A stretch of DNA of 58,887 nt, from the NCBI GenBank assembly GCA_012799255.1, contig JAAZLQ010000374.1, positions 1 to 58,887 of the forward strand, given 5' to 3'. A program made the translations under genes and the position numbers. This document shows, piece after piece, positions 25,733-33,672 of this stretch (position 1 is its first letter; each line of letters begins with the position of its first letter). Source of the DNA: Bacillota bacterium (GTDB lineage: Bacteria > Bacillota_G > Limnochordia > DTU010). The notes under the pieces are model-generated. The model was given only the letters and a program-made list of their open reading frames with translations, was not told where the DNA came from and made no database searches.

Positions 25733-26896
25733 TCACCGTTTCGTTACGCGGCCATATTTTCCTCCCCCTCCAGGTATTATTGGTAGGGCGCCGATCCGTA
25801 AATCTGCGATTTGCCTAGTCAACTTTGATCCGACCAGATCGTAAATGGCCTCTAGAGATACAGTATACAGGATCTCAATTTCTGTTCCTAGTTTTTCTAT
25901 CATCAGTTTATATGTTTTTGGACCCACACCAGGCAACATACTGAGGGGAACATGGGCTCGATAAGGAGGTCTTTGTGGTGGATTTCCGGCAAAGTCGGCA
26001 ATTTCCAAAATGCGATCCCAAACGCCAGCGACCATCGTCTCACCACAGTTTGGGCAAATGAATGTGGCTCGGCTACTTACGGCTAATCGGTCACAGTTGG
26101 TACAAAAACTCCTGTAATACTTTCCCAACCGCGGTTCCAAACCATGGGTCGCCACTATGCCAGAGCGTAGGGGTTGGAGGGAATCACACCAGTTCCTAAA
26201 ACTGATTGAGTGAAATTCGTAAACAGTAAACTCCCTACCAATAGTAGCTAACGAATGTGCATCAGAGTTGGCAATGTACGCATAATGATGCGTGTCTGAG
26301 ATTTTTTCTGCCATTTTTACATCCGCACTCAGTCCAAGTTCTAATCCCTTGATTAGTTGGGGCCGCTCAAACATTTCATGCAGGCTACGAACACAACTTC
26401 CATAAACCCCCTTATGCGGAGTAAACGCATGGGCCGCAAGGGCCACCCCTCCCAAGTCAACCACTGTTTCTAGCCACGAATCTGCATCCACCTTGATTCG
26501 CTGAGTGGAAAGGGCAGGATTAGTCACCCAAGATGTTAGCTGCTTGGCATATTGCTCTAAACTCGCCAAATCTGGAAAATAGGCAAGGAAATGTGCTGCT
26601 TTGCCACTCTTATGCGTAATTTCAACTTCACTACCGAAAAAAATCGTAAGGCCGTCGAGTTCAACCCCACCGCCTTCAATGGGCAGGAGTTTCCCTTCTC
26701 GGTAAAGGATCAACAAATCCAAAAACACCTTACTACAGGCAGCGTCCACAAGCCCGATTAACCTCAGCCCTTTTTGATCTCGAGCGGTCTTCACAATGTT
26801 CGACAGCGTCAGCTGAGGGGAGGCAGTTATTTTAACCGGAGTATTTTTGCTTGTTCTACCAATATGAATATGTAGATCACCATAGACTAACGGCAA
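25733..26896 (-). CDS. endonuclease Q-like PHP nuclease
   Basis: The 387-residue protein matches the layout of endonuclease Q, which nicks DNA 5' to deaminated bases such as uracil and hypoxanthine. PHP motifs: YGDLHIHIGRT, GSEVEITHKSGKAAHFLAYF, LAAHAFTPHKGVYGS and IANSDAHSLATIGREF. A four-cysteine zinc site follows (CTNCDRLAV and FICPNCGETM), then a helix-hairpin-helix (LSMLPGVGPKTYKLMIEKLG). TTG 26896 follows AGGAGG. EndoQ was described in archaea and some Bacillus; an UvrD-adjacent or other PHP role is less likely given the zinc and HhH parts. Confidence 0.82.
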   Translation of the reverse strand: MPLVYGDLHIHIGRTSKNTPVKITASPQLTLSNIVKTARDQKGLRLIGLVDAACSKVFLDLLILYREGKLLPIEGGGVELDGLTIFFGSEVEITHKSGKAAHFLAYFPDLASLEQYAKQLTSWVTNPALSTQRIKVDADSWLETVVDLGGVALAAHAFTPHKGVYGSCVRSLHEMFERPQLIKGLELGLSADVKMAEKISDTHHYAYIANSDAHSLATIGREFTVYEFHSISFRNWCDSLQPLRSGIVATHGLEPRLGKYYRSFCTNCDRLAVSSRATFICPNCGETMVAGVWDRILEIADFAGNPPQRPPYRAHVPLSMLPGVGPKTYKLMIEKLGTEIEILYTVSLEAIYDLVGSKLTRQIADLRIGALPIIPGGGGKYGRVTKR

Positions 26897-26908
26897 GTCC
26901 TCCCCTCC

Positions 26909-27967
26909 TCAACAATGGAAAGCACGCCTAAGAAAGTTTGCAGTTGCCAGAATACCATGAAAAAACAGGGGGTCATCTTTAAGACCTCTCCCCATGGTAG
27001 ATAAAGGGAGGTCAGCGGTAAAAAGTAGTCCATAATCTTCCTCCGTCTCCTCCCAAGATATTCTGTGTGTTAGTCCCTGTAGCTGTGTACTAGCCTGAGG
27101 GAACTTCTGAAAACGTAACGGCAGAGGGAGATCCACCTCATCCTGCGTAACTCGGCGCAAGACTGTTTGGGTATGATGACTTAGCCCCAAGTGTCGCGGT
27201 CTGGGATCTTTTTCGCTCAACCGCGGGATGGCCACTGCCCTGCCTCCTAGCTGAATTACGGCATTGAGGTACACACCCTGTTCAAGTGCAGTAGTACCCC
27301 AAGTAGTGTTGGTACCAACCACACCAGGCCCCATTAGCACCACGGCAAAATCCGCCTTTGCCACATGCTTAGCTGCCAGAAGTGCACTATATATATTTAC
27401 CGCTTCCAAATCACCTCCAAACGCATGGCCGAAGGTGATAGTCAGATCGATGCAACCTTGTTGTCGGAGCAACTCTAGTACTTTGCTAAAAGCTATGGGT
27501 AAAGAAGCTCCATCACTCATTAGATAAACCAGCCTACTGGCAGGTAGATGGCGCTTTAATGTCCAAGCTAGCGGTGCCAACATACTATGCAAGCTACCCA
27601 CCGCCACCGGTAAACCGTCGAGCGAATCTGCCTTAGCCATGATTGCATGGTAAGGGCTGTCCTCCTCTTCTACAGACAGCACCCGACCTTGCAAAGGAGT
27701 ATAGCGAAGCTTAATAATATGTCCCTGTTTAGAAAGACTACGTTCCCGCCCATCTATAGCGAGAACGTAGTGCCAACCTCCTGTACCGAGGTTTAAACTA
27801 TTCGCAGTGGTATTAACTAAAACTCGATCACCAATCTGGCAAAATCCCGAAAGTTCAGGGTAGTTGATTGCCTTTTCAGTCTGTTGCCCAAGACGAACTT
27901 CAAGCTCCTGCCGATGATCATAGGTATCTATTGCTTCAACAATTCCCCATCGTAAAGAACACTCCAC
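26909..27967 (-). CDS. DUF3866 family protein
   Basis: The 352-residue protein resembles DUF3866, a conserved family of unknown function. An N-terminal beta domain of about 110 residues (WGIVEAIDTYDHRQELEV; GFCQIGDRVLVNTTANSLNL) precedes an alpha/beta part (GSLHSMLAPLAWTLKRHLPA, TITFGHAFGGDLEAVNIYSA, VLMGPGVVGTNTTWGTTALE, DPRPRHLGLSHHTQTVLRRV). Gly-rich loops and a conserved histidine pair suggest ligand binding, but no activity is known. GTG 27967 follows GGAGG by 8 bases. It is placed between the 2-oxoacid oxidoreductase genes and the EndoQ-like gene. Confidence 0.8.
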   Translation of the reverse strand: MECSLRWGIVEAIDTYDHRQELEVRLGQQTEKAINYPELSGFCQIGDRVLVNTTANSLNLGTGGWHYVLAIDGRERSLSKQGHIIKLRYTPLQGRVLSVEEEDSPYHAIMAKADSLDGLPVAVGSLHSMLAPLAWTLKRHLPASRLVYLMSDGASLPIAFSKVLELLRQQGCIDLTITFGHAFGGDLEAVNIYSALLAAKHVAKADFAVVLMGPGVVGTNTTWGTTALEQGVYLNAVIQLGGRAVAIPRLSEKDPRPRHLGLSHHTQTVLRRVTQDEVDLPLPLRFQKFPQASTQLQGLTHRISWEETEEDYGLLFTADLPLSTMGRGLKDDPLFFHGILATANFLRRAFHC

Positions 27968-27991
27968 ACCAAAAGCCTCCTTACGGATTTG

Positions 27992-28522
27992 CTATTGGTA
28001 TTCCCTTCCCCGCTCCAAAGCTTGCATGTTTAGCGGAATAAGATTATGGTGTCTCTCTGAGAGAACTTCTTTCAGGGCTTGTTCAATACTTTCTTCCTTA
28101 ACCAAGCCAGTTGCACCGATAAAACTGCCCAGCATAACCATGTTAGCGACTCTGGAGTTACCTAACTCATCAGCAATCTCATTGGCTGGAACAGCGATCA
28201 CCCTAATGTCTTTCCTGGCAGATTTTTGTTGGATTAACGAAGAATTATAGATCAGTAGCCCATCTTTTCCTACCCGTGGTTCAAAGCGATCAAAGGAAGG
28301 TCCATTCATCACAATGGCCGCGGTTGGTACAGTAACTAAAGGAGAGCCTATTTCCTTCTCGGCTACTACTACTGAACAGTTGCAGGTTCCCCCACGCTGC
28401 TCAGGACCATAAGAGGGGAACCATGATACAGCCTTATCTTCGATCATCCCGGCGTAGGTAATCATTTGACCTAACACCAAGACACCTTGACCTCCAAAGC
28501 CCGCAATAATGATATCAGCCAT
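27992..28522 (-). CDS. 2-oxoacid:ferredoxin oxidoreductase, gamma subunit
   Basis: The 176-residue gamma subunit begins with a glycine-rich signature (MADIIIAGFGGQGVLVLGQM) and has WFPSYGPEQRGGTCNCSVVV, typical of the KorC/VorA-type gamma subunits. It completes the enzyme with the alpha, beta and ferredoxin subunits encoded just upstream. The frame is open to 28561, but ATG 28522 is 9 bases after GGAGG and agrees with the family N-terminus; it overlaps the beta stop closely. Confidence 0.9.
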   Translation of the reverse strand: MADIIIAGFGGQGVLVLGQMITYAGMIEDKAVSWFPSYGPEQRGGTCNCSVVVAEKEIGSPLVTVPTAAIVMNGPSFDRFEPRVGKDGLLIYNSSLIQQKSARKDIRVIAVPANEIADELGNSRVANMVMLGSFIGATGLVKEESIEQALKEVLSERHHNLIPLNMQALERGREYQ

Positions 28523-28523
28523 T

Positions 28524-29276
28524 TCATTCACCCTCCTTGGCAGTGATATCTCTGAAGACACCCAAAGGATAGTAGGGAATCATGTTCTCTTCCAACCACT
28601 TCATACTGTCACTCGGAGTCATACCCCAGTTAACTGAACAGGTGGACAGCACTTCTACTAAGGCAAAACCTTTCTTCTGCTGTTGCATCTCAAACGCTTT
28701 TTTGATCGCTTTGCCTGCCTGGAGTATGTGTCGGGTGTTGTGGCTCGAAACTCTGGCCAAATATGAGGGCCCTTCTAACGTCGCAAGGAGCTCACAGACC
28801 TTGATTGGATAACCCATTTCTTCAACGGTTCTGCCCCGAGGCGATGTGGCGGTTACTTGACCAATCAGCGAGGTGGGAGCCATTTGTCCACTAGTCATAC
28901 CATAGATGGCATTATTGACAAACACGACTGTAATATTCTCCCCCCGTGCCGCTGCATGCACGATTTCAGCCATGCCAATTGATGCCAAATCACCATCGCC
29001 TTGATAGGTGAAGACAATTTGATCTGGTAGCACCCTCTTAATTCCTGTGGCAACTGCTGGTGCCCGACCATGGGCTGCTTGCTGCATATCACAATTGAAA
29101 TAATCATAGGCAAAAACAGAACAACCCACACTTGCTACGCCTATGGTCTGTTCACGAATTCCCAGACTATCAATGGCTTCGCCAACAAGTCGGTGAATAA
29201 TTCCATGGGTACAACCAGGACAATAGTGCATCTGCACATCTGTCAACGCTTCTGGTTTTTGAAAAACCGTTTTCAC
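28524..29276 (-). CDS. 2-oxoacid:ferredoxin oxidoreductase, beta subunit (thiamine pyrophosphate binding)
   Basis: The beta subunit binds thiamine pyrophosphate. The 250 residues contain CPGCTHGIIHRLVGEAID with the first cysteines of the family, the TPP motif FTYQGDGDLASIGMAEIVHA followed by VFVNNAIYGMTSGQMAPTS, and CSVNWGMTPSDSMKWLEENM near the end. GTG 29276 shares a base with the alpha stop codon. Gene order and motifs fit branched-chain or 2-oxoglutarate:ferredoxin enzymes rather than pyruvate synthase. Confidence 0.92.
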   Translation of the reverse strand: MKTVFQKPEALTDVQMHYCPGCTHGIIHRLVGEAIDSLGIREQTIGVASVGCSVFAYDYFNCDMQQAAHGRAPAVATGIKRVLPDQIVFTYQGDGDLASIGMAEIVHAAARGENITVVFVNNAIYGMTSGQMAPTSLIGQVTATSPRGRTVEEMGYPIKVCELLATLEGPSYLARVSSHNTRHILQAGKAIKKAFEMQQQKKGFALVEVLSTCSVNWGMTPSDSMKWLEENMIPYYPLGVFRDITAKEGE

Positions 29277-30337
29277 TAGTTGCCCCTCCCTTCAAGTATT
29301 TCACGCATCTTAGCTAAAACGTCTTCTGGAGTTGGTACCATGCCACCTAGGCGGTTGCTCAGATGCACTGGGCTTTGCCCATTGACCGCCAAACGAACAT
29401 CTTCAATCATCTGGCCTGCACTCATTTCCACCGCCAAGAATTTTCTCTCCGGCTTGGCCAGTGCCCTAAGCTGCCTTTCAGGGAAGGGGAATAGAGTTAT
29501 CGGCCTAAATAATCCCACCTTTAGCCCCTCTTTACGGGCCAGATCCATAGCCGAGCGAGCTACCCGGGCTGACGTTCCGTAGCCAACGAGAATCAACTCA
29601 GCATCTTCAGTTCCCACTTCTTCCCAACGAACTTCCTCATCCTTAATCCGTTCATATTTAGCCATCAATTTCAATAACTTTTGCTCGAAGGATTCGGGAA
29701 TGATGTCCAAAGTATTAACCACATTGGGCTTCCGATTTACAGCACCGGTTGTTGCCCACTCTTTTTCAACACTTAGGATTGCTTGACTTTCTTCAAAAAC
29801 AACGGGCTCCATCATTTGACCTAGAATACCATCACTAAGAATCATGACAGGATTACGCCATTTGTCAGCAAGATCAAAACCTAAAGTGGTTAAGTCCGCC
29901 ATTTCCTGTACGCTTCCTGGAGCTAGGACAATCAACTGATAATCTCCATGTCCTCCGCCCTTAACAGCTTGGAAGTAATCGCCCTGTGCTGGTTGAATAC
30001 CTCCAAGGCCTGGTCCACAACGGACCACATTCACTATGACACAAGGCAACTCACCAGCGGCTATATAAGAAATACCTTCCTGTTTTAGACTAATACCAGG
30101 ACTAGATGATGAAGTCATTACTCGAACTCCCGCTCCAGCTGCCCCATAAACCATGTTGATGGCAGAGACTTCACTTTCTGCCTGTAAGTAAACACCGCCA
30201 CGGACAGGCAACTGATCCGCCATATAGGCTGGAATCTCATTTTGCGGTGTAATGGGATAACCAAAAAAGGCTTTACAGCCTGCTCTAATGGCAGCTTCAG
30301 CCAGTGCTTCATTCCCTTTCATTAACCTTTTCGCCAC
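29276..30337 (-). CDS. 2-oxoacid:ferredoxin oxidoreductase, alpha subunit
   Basis: The alpha subunit of 353 residues carries the pyrimidine-binding half of the active site: GNEALAEAAIRAGCKAFFGY, PITPQNEIPAYMADQLP, INMVYGAAGAGVRVMTSSSS, SLKQEGISYIAAGELPCVIV and QGDYFQAVKGGGHGDY. The C-terminal part (VGYGTSARVARSAMDLARKE) is the transketolase-like domain. Related alpha subunits are called VorB or KorA. Start GTG 30337. The Ptb and Buk genes upstream favour branched-chain 2-oxoacids as substrates, which is an inference. Confidence 0.92.
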   Translation of the reverse strand: MAKRLMKGNEALAEAAIRAGCKAFFGYPITPQNEIPAYMADQLPVRGGVYLQAESEVSAINMVYGAAGAGVRVMTSSSSPGISLKQEGISYIAAGELPCVIVNVVRCGPGLGGIQPAQGDYFQAVKGGGHGDYQLIVLAPGSVQEMADLTTLGFDLADKWRNPVMILSDGILGQMMEPVVFEESQAILSVEKEWATTGAVNRKPNVVNTLDIIPESFEQKLLKLMAKYERIKDEEVRWEEVGTEDAELILVGYGTSARVARSAMDLARKEGLKVGLFRPITLFPFPERQLRALAKPERKFLAVEMSAGQMIEDVRLAVNGQSPVHLSNRLGGMVPTPEDVLAKMREILEGRGN

Positions 30338-30341
30338 AGGA

Positions 30342-30566
30342 TCACTTCCTTTCCGGACTTTCGCGTTTTATAGTTAACACCAGATCAGGGCAAATAACAC
30401 CGCAAAGGGTACATCCGGTACACTTATCTGGTTGATACACCTCCACAGGATGGTAACCCTTCGAGTTAATCTTTGTAGAAAGCTGCAGAACGCCGTGGGG
30501 ACATGCAGTGATACATAAACTACACGCCTTGCAACGCTCTTCGTTGACGAGAACTTGACCTCTCAT
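30342..30566 (-). CDS. 2x[4Fe-4S] ferredoxin-type subunit of the 2-oxoacid oxidoreductase
   Basis: The 74-residue protein has two clusters: CKACSLCITACPHG and CTGCTLCGVICPDL, each CxxCxxCxxxCP. It lies 4 bases before the alpha subunit gene, the usual place of the delta (VorD/KorD-like) subunit that passes electrons to soluble ferredoxin. No further domain is present. Confidence 0.92.
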   Translation of the reverse strand: MRGQVLVNEERCKACSLCITACPHGVLQLSTKINSKGYHPVEVYQPDKCTGCTLCGVICPDLVLTIKRESPERK

Positions 30567-30597
30567 AGGTTCACACCTCCCCCCTCAAAAACTATGC

Positions 30598-31665
30598 TTA
30601 GTAGACTTGCGCTTTCTCAACACCTGTTAACACCCTTAGCGCACCAAAAGCGAGTGCTTCTAATTCATTTTCTCCTGGTAGTACACTAACAGGTGCGATA
30701 AAATCTACCCTCTTGCGTACTTCCTCAACCAACTCGATTGAGTAAGCGAGGCCACCAGTTAGGATAATTTGGTCAACTTTACCGCAAAGAACAGTACTAA
30801 TCCTACCAATTTCTTTGGAAATTTGATAACACATGGTTTGAAAGTAGAACTGGGCCACTTCATCTCCATCATGCATACGTGCGACAATCTCCCGACTGTC
30901 ATTGGTTCCAAGATGGGCCACCAAACCGGATCCTCCCACGAACTTCTTCATCAACTCTGCCTTAGTAAAACTATGATCAAAAAAGTAATCAACTAAGCCC
31001 TGGGTTGGTAGCGAGCCAACTCGCTCAGGAGAAAAAGGACCCTCCCCTGAAAGAGCATTGTTTACATCTACTACTCTCCCCTGTTGATGGGCTCCAACGG
31101 AAATACCACCCCCTAGATGGGCCACGATGAGGTTAAGCTCTTCATAGGGTTTGCCCAGTTGAAGCGCGTACTTTTTGGCATTTGCCTTTTGGTTAAGGGC
31201 GTGGAAAATGGATATACGCTCGCATTGTGGATTACCGCTAATCCGAGCCACAGGTTCCAGCTCGTCTACCACCACAGGGTCTACGATAAATGATGGAATC
31301 TGCAAACGCTGACTTAATTTATATGCAATCAGTCCAGCAAGATTTGAAGCATGTTTTCCATAGCGTCCCGACGCCATGTGTTCCACCATGGTGGAACTAA
31401 TGTTATATGTTCCCCCTGGAATGGGTGCCAAAAGACCTCCCCTGGCCACTATGGCTGTTAAGCTACCTAGAGGAATGCCCTCCTTCTTGAGCCACTCTAT
31501 GATTAACTCTTCTCGAAAACTCTTTTGCTCCACTATATCGGAAAAGCCGGCCAGCTCAGCACTGGAATGATGTAAACTAGCGGTATGAGTTTGGGTATCG
31601 TTTCTGTACACCGCAAGTTTAGTACTGGTTGAACCGGGATTGATCACCAAAATAATCTGGTCCAC
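30598..31665 (-). CDS. buk: butyrate kinase (branched-chain acyl kinase)
   Basis: Buk makes ATP and (iso)butyrate from (iso)butyryl phosphate. The 355 residues have all ASKHA-family motifs: LVINPGSTSTKLAVYRND, HASNLAGLIAYKLSQRL, FHALNQKANAKKYA, the phosphate-binding IVAHLGGGISVGAHQQG, and ILTGGLAYSIELVEEV. GTG 31665 is the start. It lies 12 bases after ptb and 31 bases before the ferredoxin gene, so acyl-CoA made by the oxidoreductase could be turned to acid with ATP gain. Confidence 0.94.
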   Translation of the reverse strand: MDQIILVINPGSTSTKLAVYRNDTQTHTASLHHSSAELAGFSDIVEQKSFREELIIEWLKKEGIPLGSLTAIVARGGLLAPIPGGTYNISSTMVEHMASGRYGKHASNLAGLIAYKLSQRLQIPSFIVDPVVVDELEPVARISGNPQCERISIFHALNQKANAKKYALQLGKPYEELNLIVAHLGGGISVGAHQQGRVVDVNNALSGEGPFSPERVGSLPTQGLVDYFFDHSFTKAELMKKFVGGSGLVAHLGTNDSREIVARMHDGDEVAQFYFQTMCYQISKEIGRISTVLCGKVDQIILTGGLAYSIELVEEVRKRVDFIAPVSVLPGENELEALAFGALRVLTGVEKAQVY

Positions 31666-31677
31666 TTCTCTTTCCCC

Positions 31678-32580
31678 CTATTTCCCATTCAGAGCTAGAC
31701 ATGCCACCGCGATGGCATTCAGCTTGCTTTCTGCGCTATCGGCCCTGGAGGTTAACACAATGGGACATGTTGCGCCAACAATTAGCCCTGCCATGGGAAA
31801 TCCACCAACATAACCAAAGGCTTTGTACAAGATATTACCAGCGGTGAGTTCTTGTACCATAAAAATATCTGCGCAACCGGCCACTTCACTTTCAATGCCT
31901 TTTTGCACGGCAGCGTCTTTAGAATAGGCGTTATCAAATGCTAAAGGACCGTCCACAGTGGCGGCCTTGGAAAACTGTCCCCGCCGTCCCATCACAGTCA
32001 ACGCAGCTGCATCCATGGTGTCCTGCATCTGGGGGTTAACGGTCTCAACAGACGCCAACACCGCGACCTTGGGATTCTCTAAACCGATAGACCAAGCGAA
32101 ATCAACCGCATTATCCAAAATCTGGGCCTTTTGGGCTAAATCAGGTTTAATGTTCATGGCAGCATCCGTTAAAAGGACTAACCTGTGATCCGGTAGTTCG
32201 ATAATAGCAACATGGCTCAGCAGGGCTTTGGCCCGAATCCCTCTTTCTTTGTTCAGGACTTCGCGCAAAATCACACTGGTATTGAGATGGCCTTTCATCA
32301 GTAGATCACCCTGACCATCCCGAATTAATCTAACAGCCTGAGCTGCACCTTCCTGAGGACTAGATGCAGGGTGTAGCGAAAACCCTTGCAGATCCACTCG
32401 CGCCTCTTTAGCCACAGCTTCTATTTCTTCAGGCGGACCAGTAACTATCACTTCGGCCACAAACCCTTCATCCATTGCCATTTTGGAGGCGTGCAATACT
32501 CCCCCATCTAAACCCCATGCTACTACCAATCTTTTCTTACTACTACCTTGTAAATTGGACTTGAGTCTGGTAAAACCCAT
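31678..32580 (-). CDS. ptb: phosphate butyryltransferase
   Basis: Ptb exchanges CoA for phosphate on butyryl-CoA or branched-chain acyl-CoA. The 300-residue protein has family segments LLMKGHLNTSVILREVLNKE, TDAAMNIKPDLAQKAQILDN, VAVLASVETVNPQMQDTMDA, VDGPLAFDNAYSKDAA and MAGLIVGATCPIVLTSRADS. ATG 32580 is 8 bases after GGAG; the longer frame is not supported. It lies between the degenerate kinase paralogue and buk. Confidence 0.93.
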   Translation of the reverse strand: MGFTRLKSNLQGSSKKRLVVAWGLDGGVLHASKMAMDEGFVAEVIVTGPPEEIEAVAKEARVDLQGFSLHPASSPQEGAAQAVRLIRDGQGDLLMKGHLNTSVILREVLNKERGIRAKALLSHVAIIELPDHRLVLLTDAAMNIKPDLAQKAQILDNAVDFAWSIGLENPKVAVLASVETVNPQMQDTMDAAALTVMGRRGQFSKAATVDGPLAFDNAYSKDAAVQKGIESEVAGCADIFMVQELTAGNILYKAFGYVGGFPMAGLIVGATCPIVLTSRADSAESKLNAIAVACLALNGK

Positions 32581-32593
32581 ATGCAACACTCCT

Positions 32594-33583
32594 TTAACTC
32601 ACATTCAGAATGGGTTCCTGCGCTATGATCCGCTCCGCACCAGCTAATAGGGCAGGTAAGATCTGATTACCAGCGTAGATAGAGACTGGGGCCACAAATC
32701 CACAACGCTCGGTAATTGACTGGACTATAAAGTCTGAGTTAACTAGTTCGCCTGCAAGGATCAGGGCCTGTACCTTTCCTTGGAGGACAGTGGCAAGTGC
32801 TCCGATCTCTTTGCTAATCTGATAGGTCAGAGCATCCCTGATCAGCATCGCATGGTCACTATCCAAAACGAATAACTCCTGCAGATCATTCAGACCCAAA
32901 TAACCTCTCAGCCCCCCCTCTTCGTTAAGAACCTCCAAAGCTTGTTCGCGCTTTCCAGTTAAAGTACAGAGGTCAAGCACGCTGTCAAAGGGTAAACTGC
33001 CACTCTGGGTCAATCCAAAGGGTCCCTCGTCTGCACTTGTTAGCGAGTCAACCACCTGGGTACCTACTAAGGCCCCCATCTGCTGTTCTTCGCCAAGGTA
33101 ACAGACAATGTAATTGGAGTCATTTTGCTCTAGATTCCGTCTTCTAGCTTCTTCACGGACAAGGTACTTGAAAACGAAGTTGTCTGCAGAACAAGTACGA
33201 AGAACGTCAGGCGTGCCTGTTACAAAGGCGTGAGGATTGCACTCTAGTTGACTTGTTGGATCAATTACGTACACAGAAAGGTTAAACAGATCTGCCAATA
33301 AGCTAGAGATGTGTAAACCCTCTGTTCTGCCCTTAAAACTTAATGATTCGTCAAGAAGATAAATGCCACTGGGGAGACATTGATCAGACAATTGACCTGA
33401 GGTGACGATAAACTGAAGGTCTTTACCACTCACGTTGACCGTCTTTAGCCATGGTAGGATTTCTTCAGAGATGGTGTAGTTATAGTCATTTGTTAGGGGA
33501 AATGTGGCTGTCTGAGATAACGTCTTATGCCCAACCGCCACATGAAGAGTCTTAGCGTAGGGATAAATAGCGAGAATCGCCAT
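32594..33583 (-). CDS. butyrate kinase-like protein lacking catalytic motifs
   Basis: The 329-residue protein aligns by eye with Buk over its length but has lost the active-site motifs. The N-terminal GSTSTK loop is replaced (AILAIYPYAKTLHVAV); the HLGGGIS phosphate loop becomes CYLGEEQQMGALVG; and HALNQKA is not seen. Conserved remains include GPFGLTQSGSLPFDSVL, TYQISKEIGALATVLQGKVQ and LILAGELVNSDFIV. The fold is probably kept with no kinase activity. It is an intact frame with a good Shine-Dalgarno (ATG 33583 after GAGGAG), so not a decaying pseudogene. Its place directly before ptb-buk suggests a regulatory or complex-forming role, which is inference. Confidence 0.78.
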   Translation of the reverse strand: MAILAIYPYAKTLHVAVGHKTLSQTATFPLTNDYNYTISEEILPWLKTVNVSGKDLQFIVTSGQLSDQCLPSGIYLLDESLSFKGRTEGLHISSLLADLFNLSVYVIDPTSQLECNPHAFVTGTPDVLRTCSADNFVFKYLVREEARRRNLEQNDSNYIVCYLGEEQQMGALVGTQVVDSLTSADEGPFGLTQSGSLPFDSVLDLCTLTGKREQALEVLNEEGGLRGYLGLNDLQELFVLDSDHAMLIRDALTYQISKEIGALATVLQGKVQALILAGELVNSDFIVQSITERCGFVAPVSIYAGNQILPALLAGAERIIAQEPILNVS

Positions 33584-33617
33584 GGACATACTCCTCTCCA
33601 TGTTAACAAAATGAAAA

Positions 33618-33643
33618 AAGCAGGTTGTAATTTAGACCTGCTT
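33618..33643 (-). terminator. terminator after pnp
   Basis: On the minus strand AAGCAGGT and ACCTGCTT form an 8-bp stem with a 10-base loop, followed by TTTTTT. It lies 30 bases past the pnp stop. Only about 34 bases separate it from the start of the next gene. Confidence 0.85.
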
Positions 33644-33672
33644 TATTACCTTACTATTAAGTCATTTCTAGG

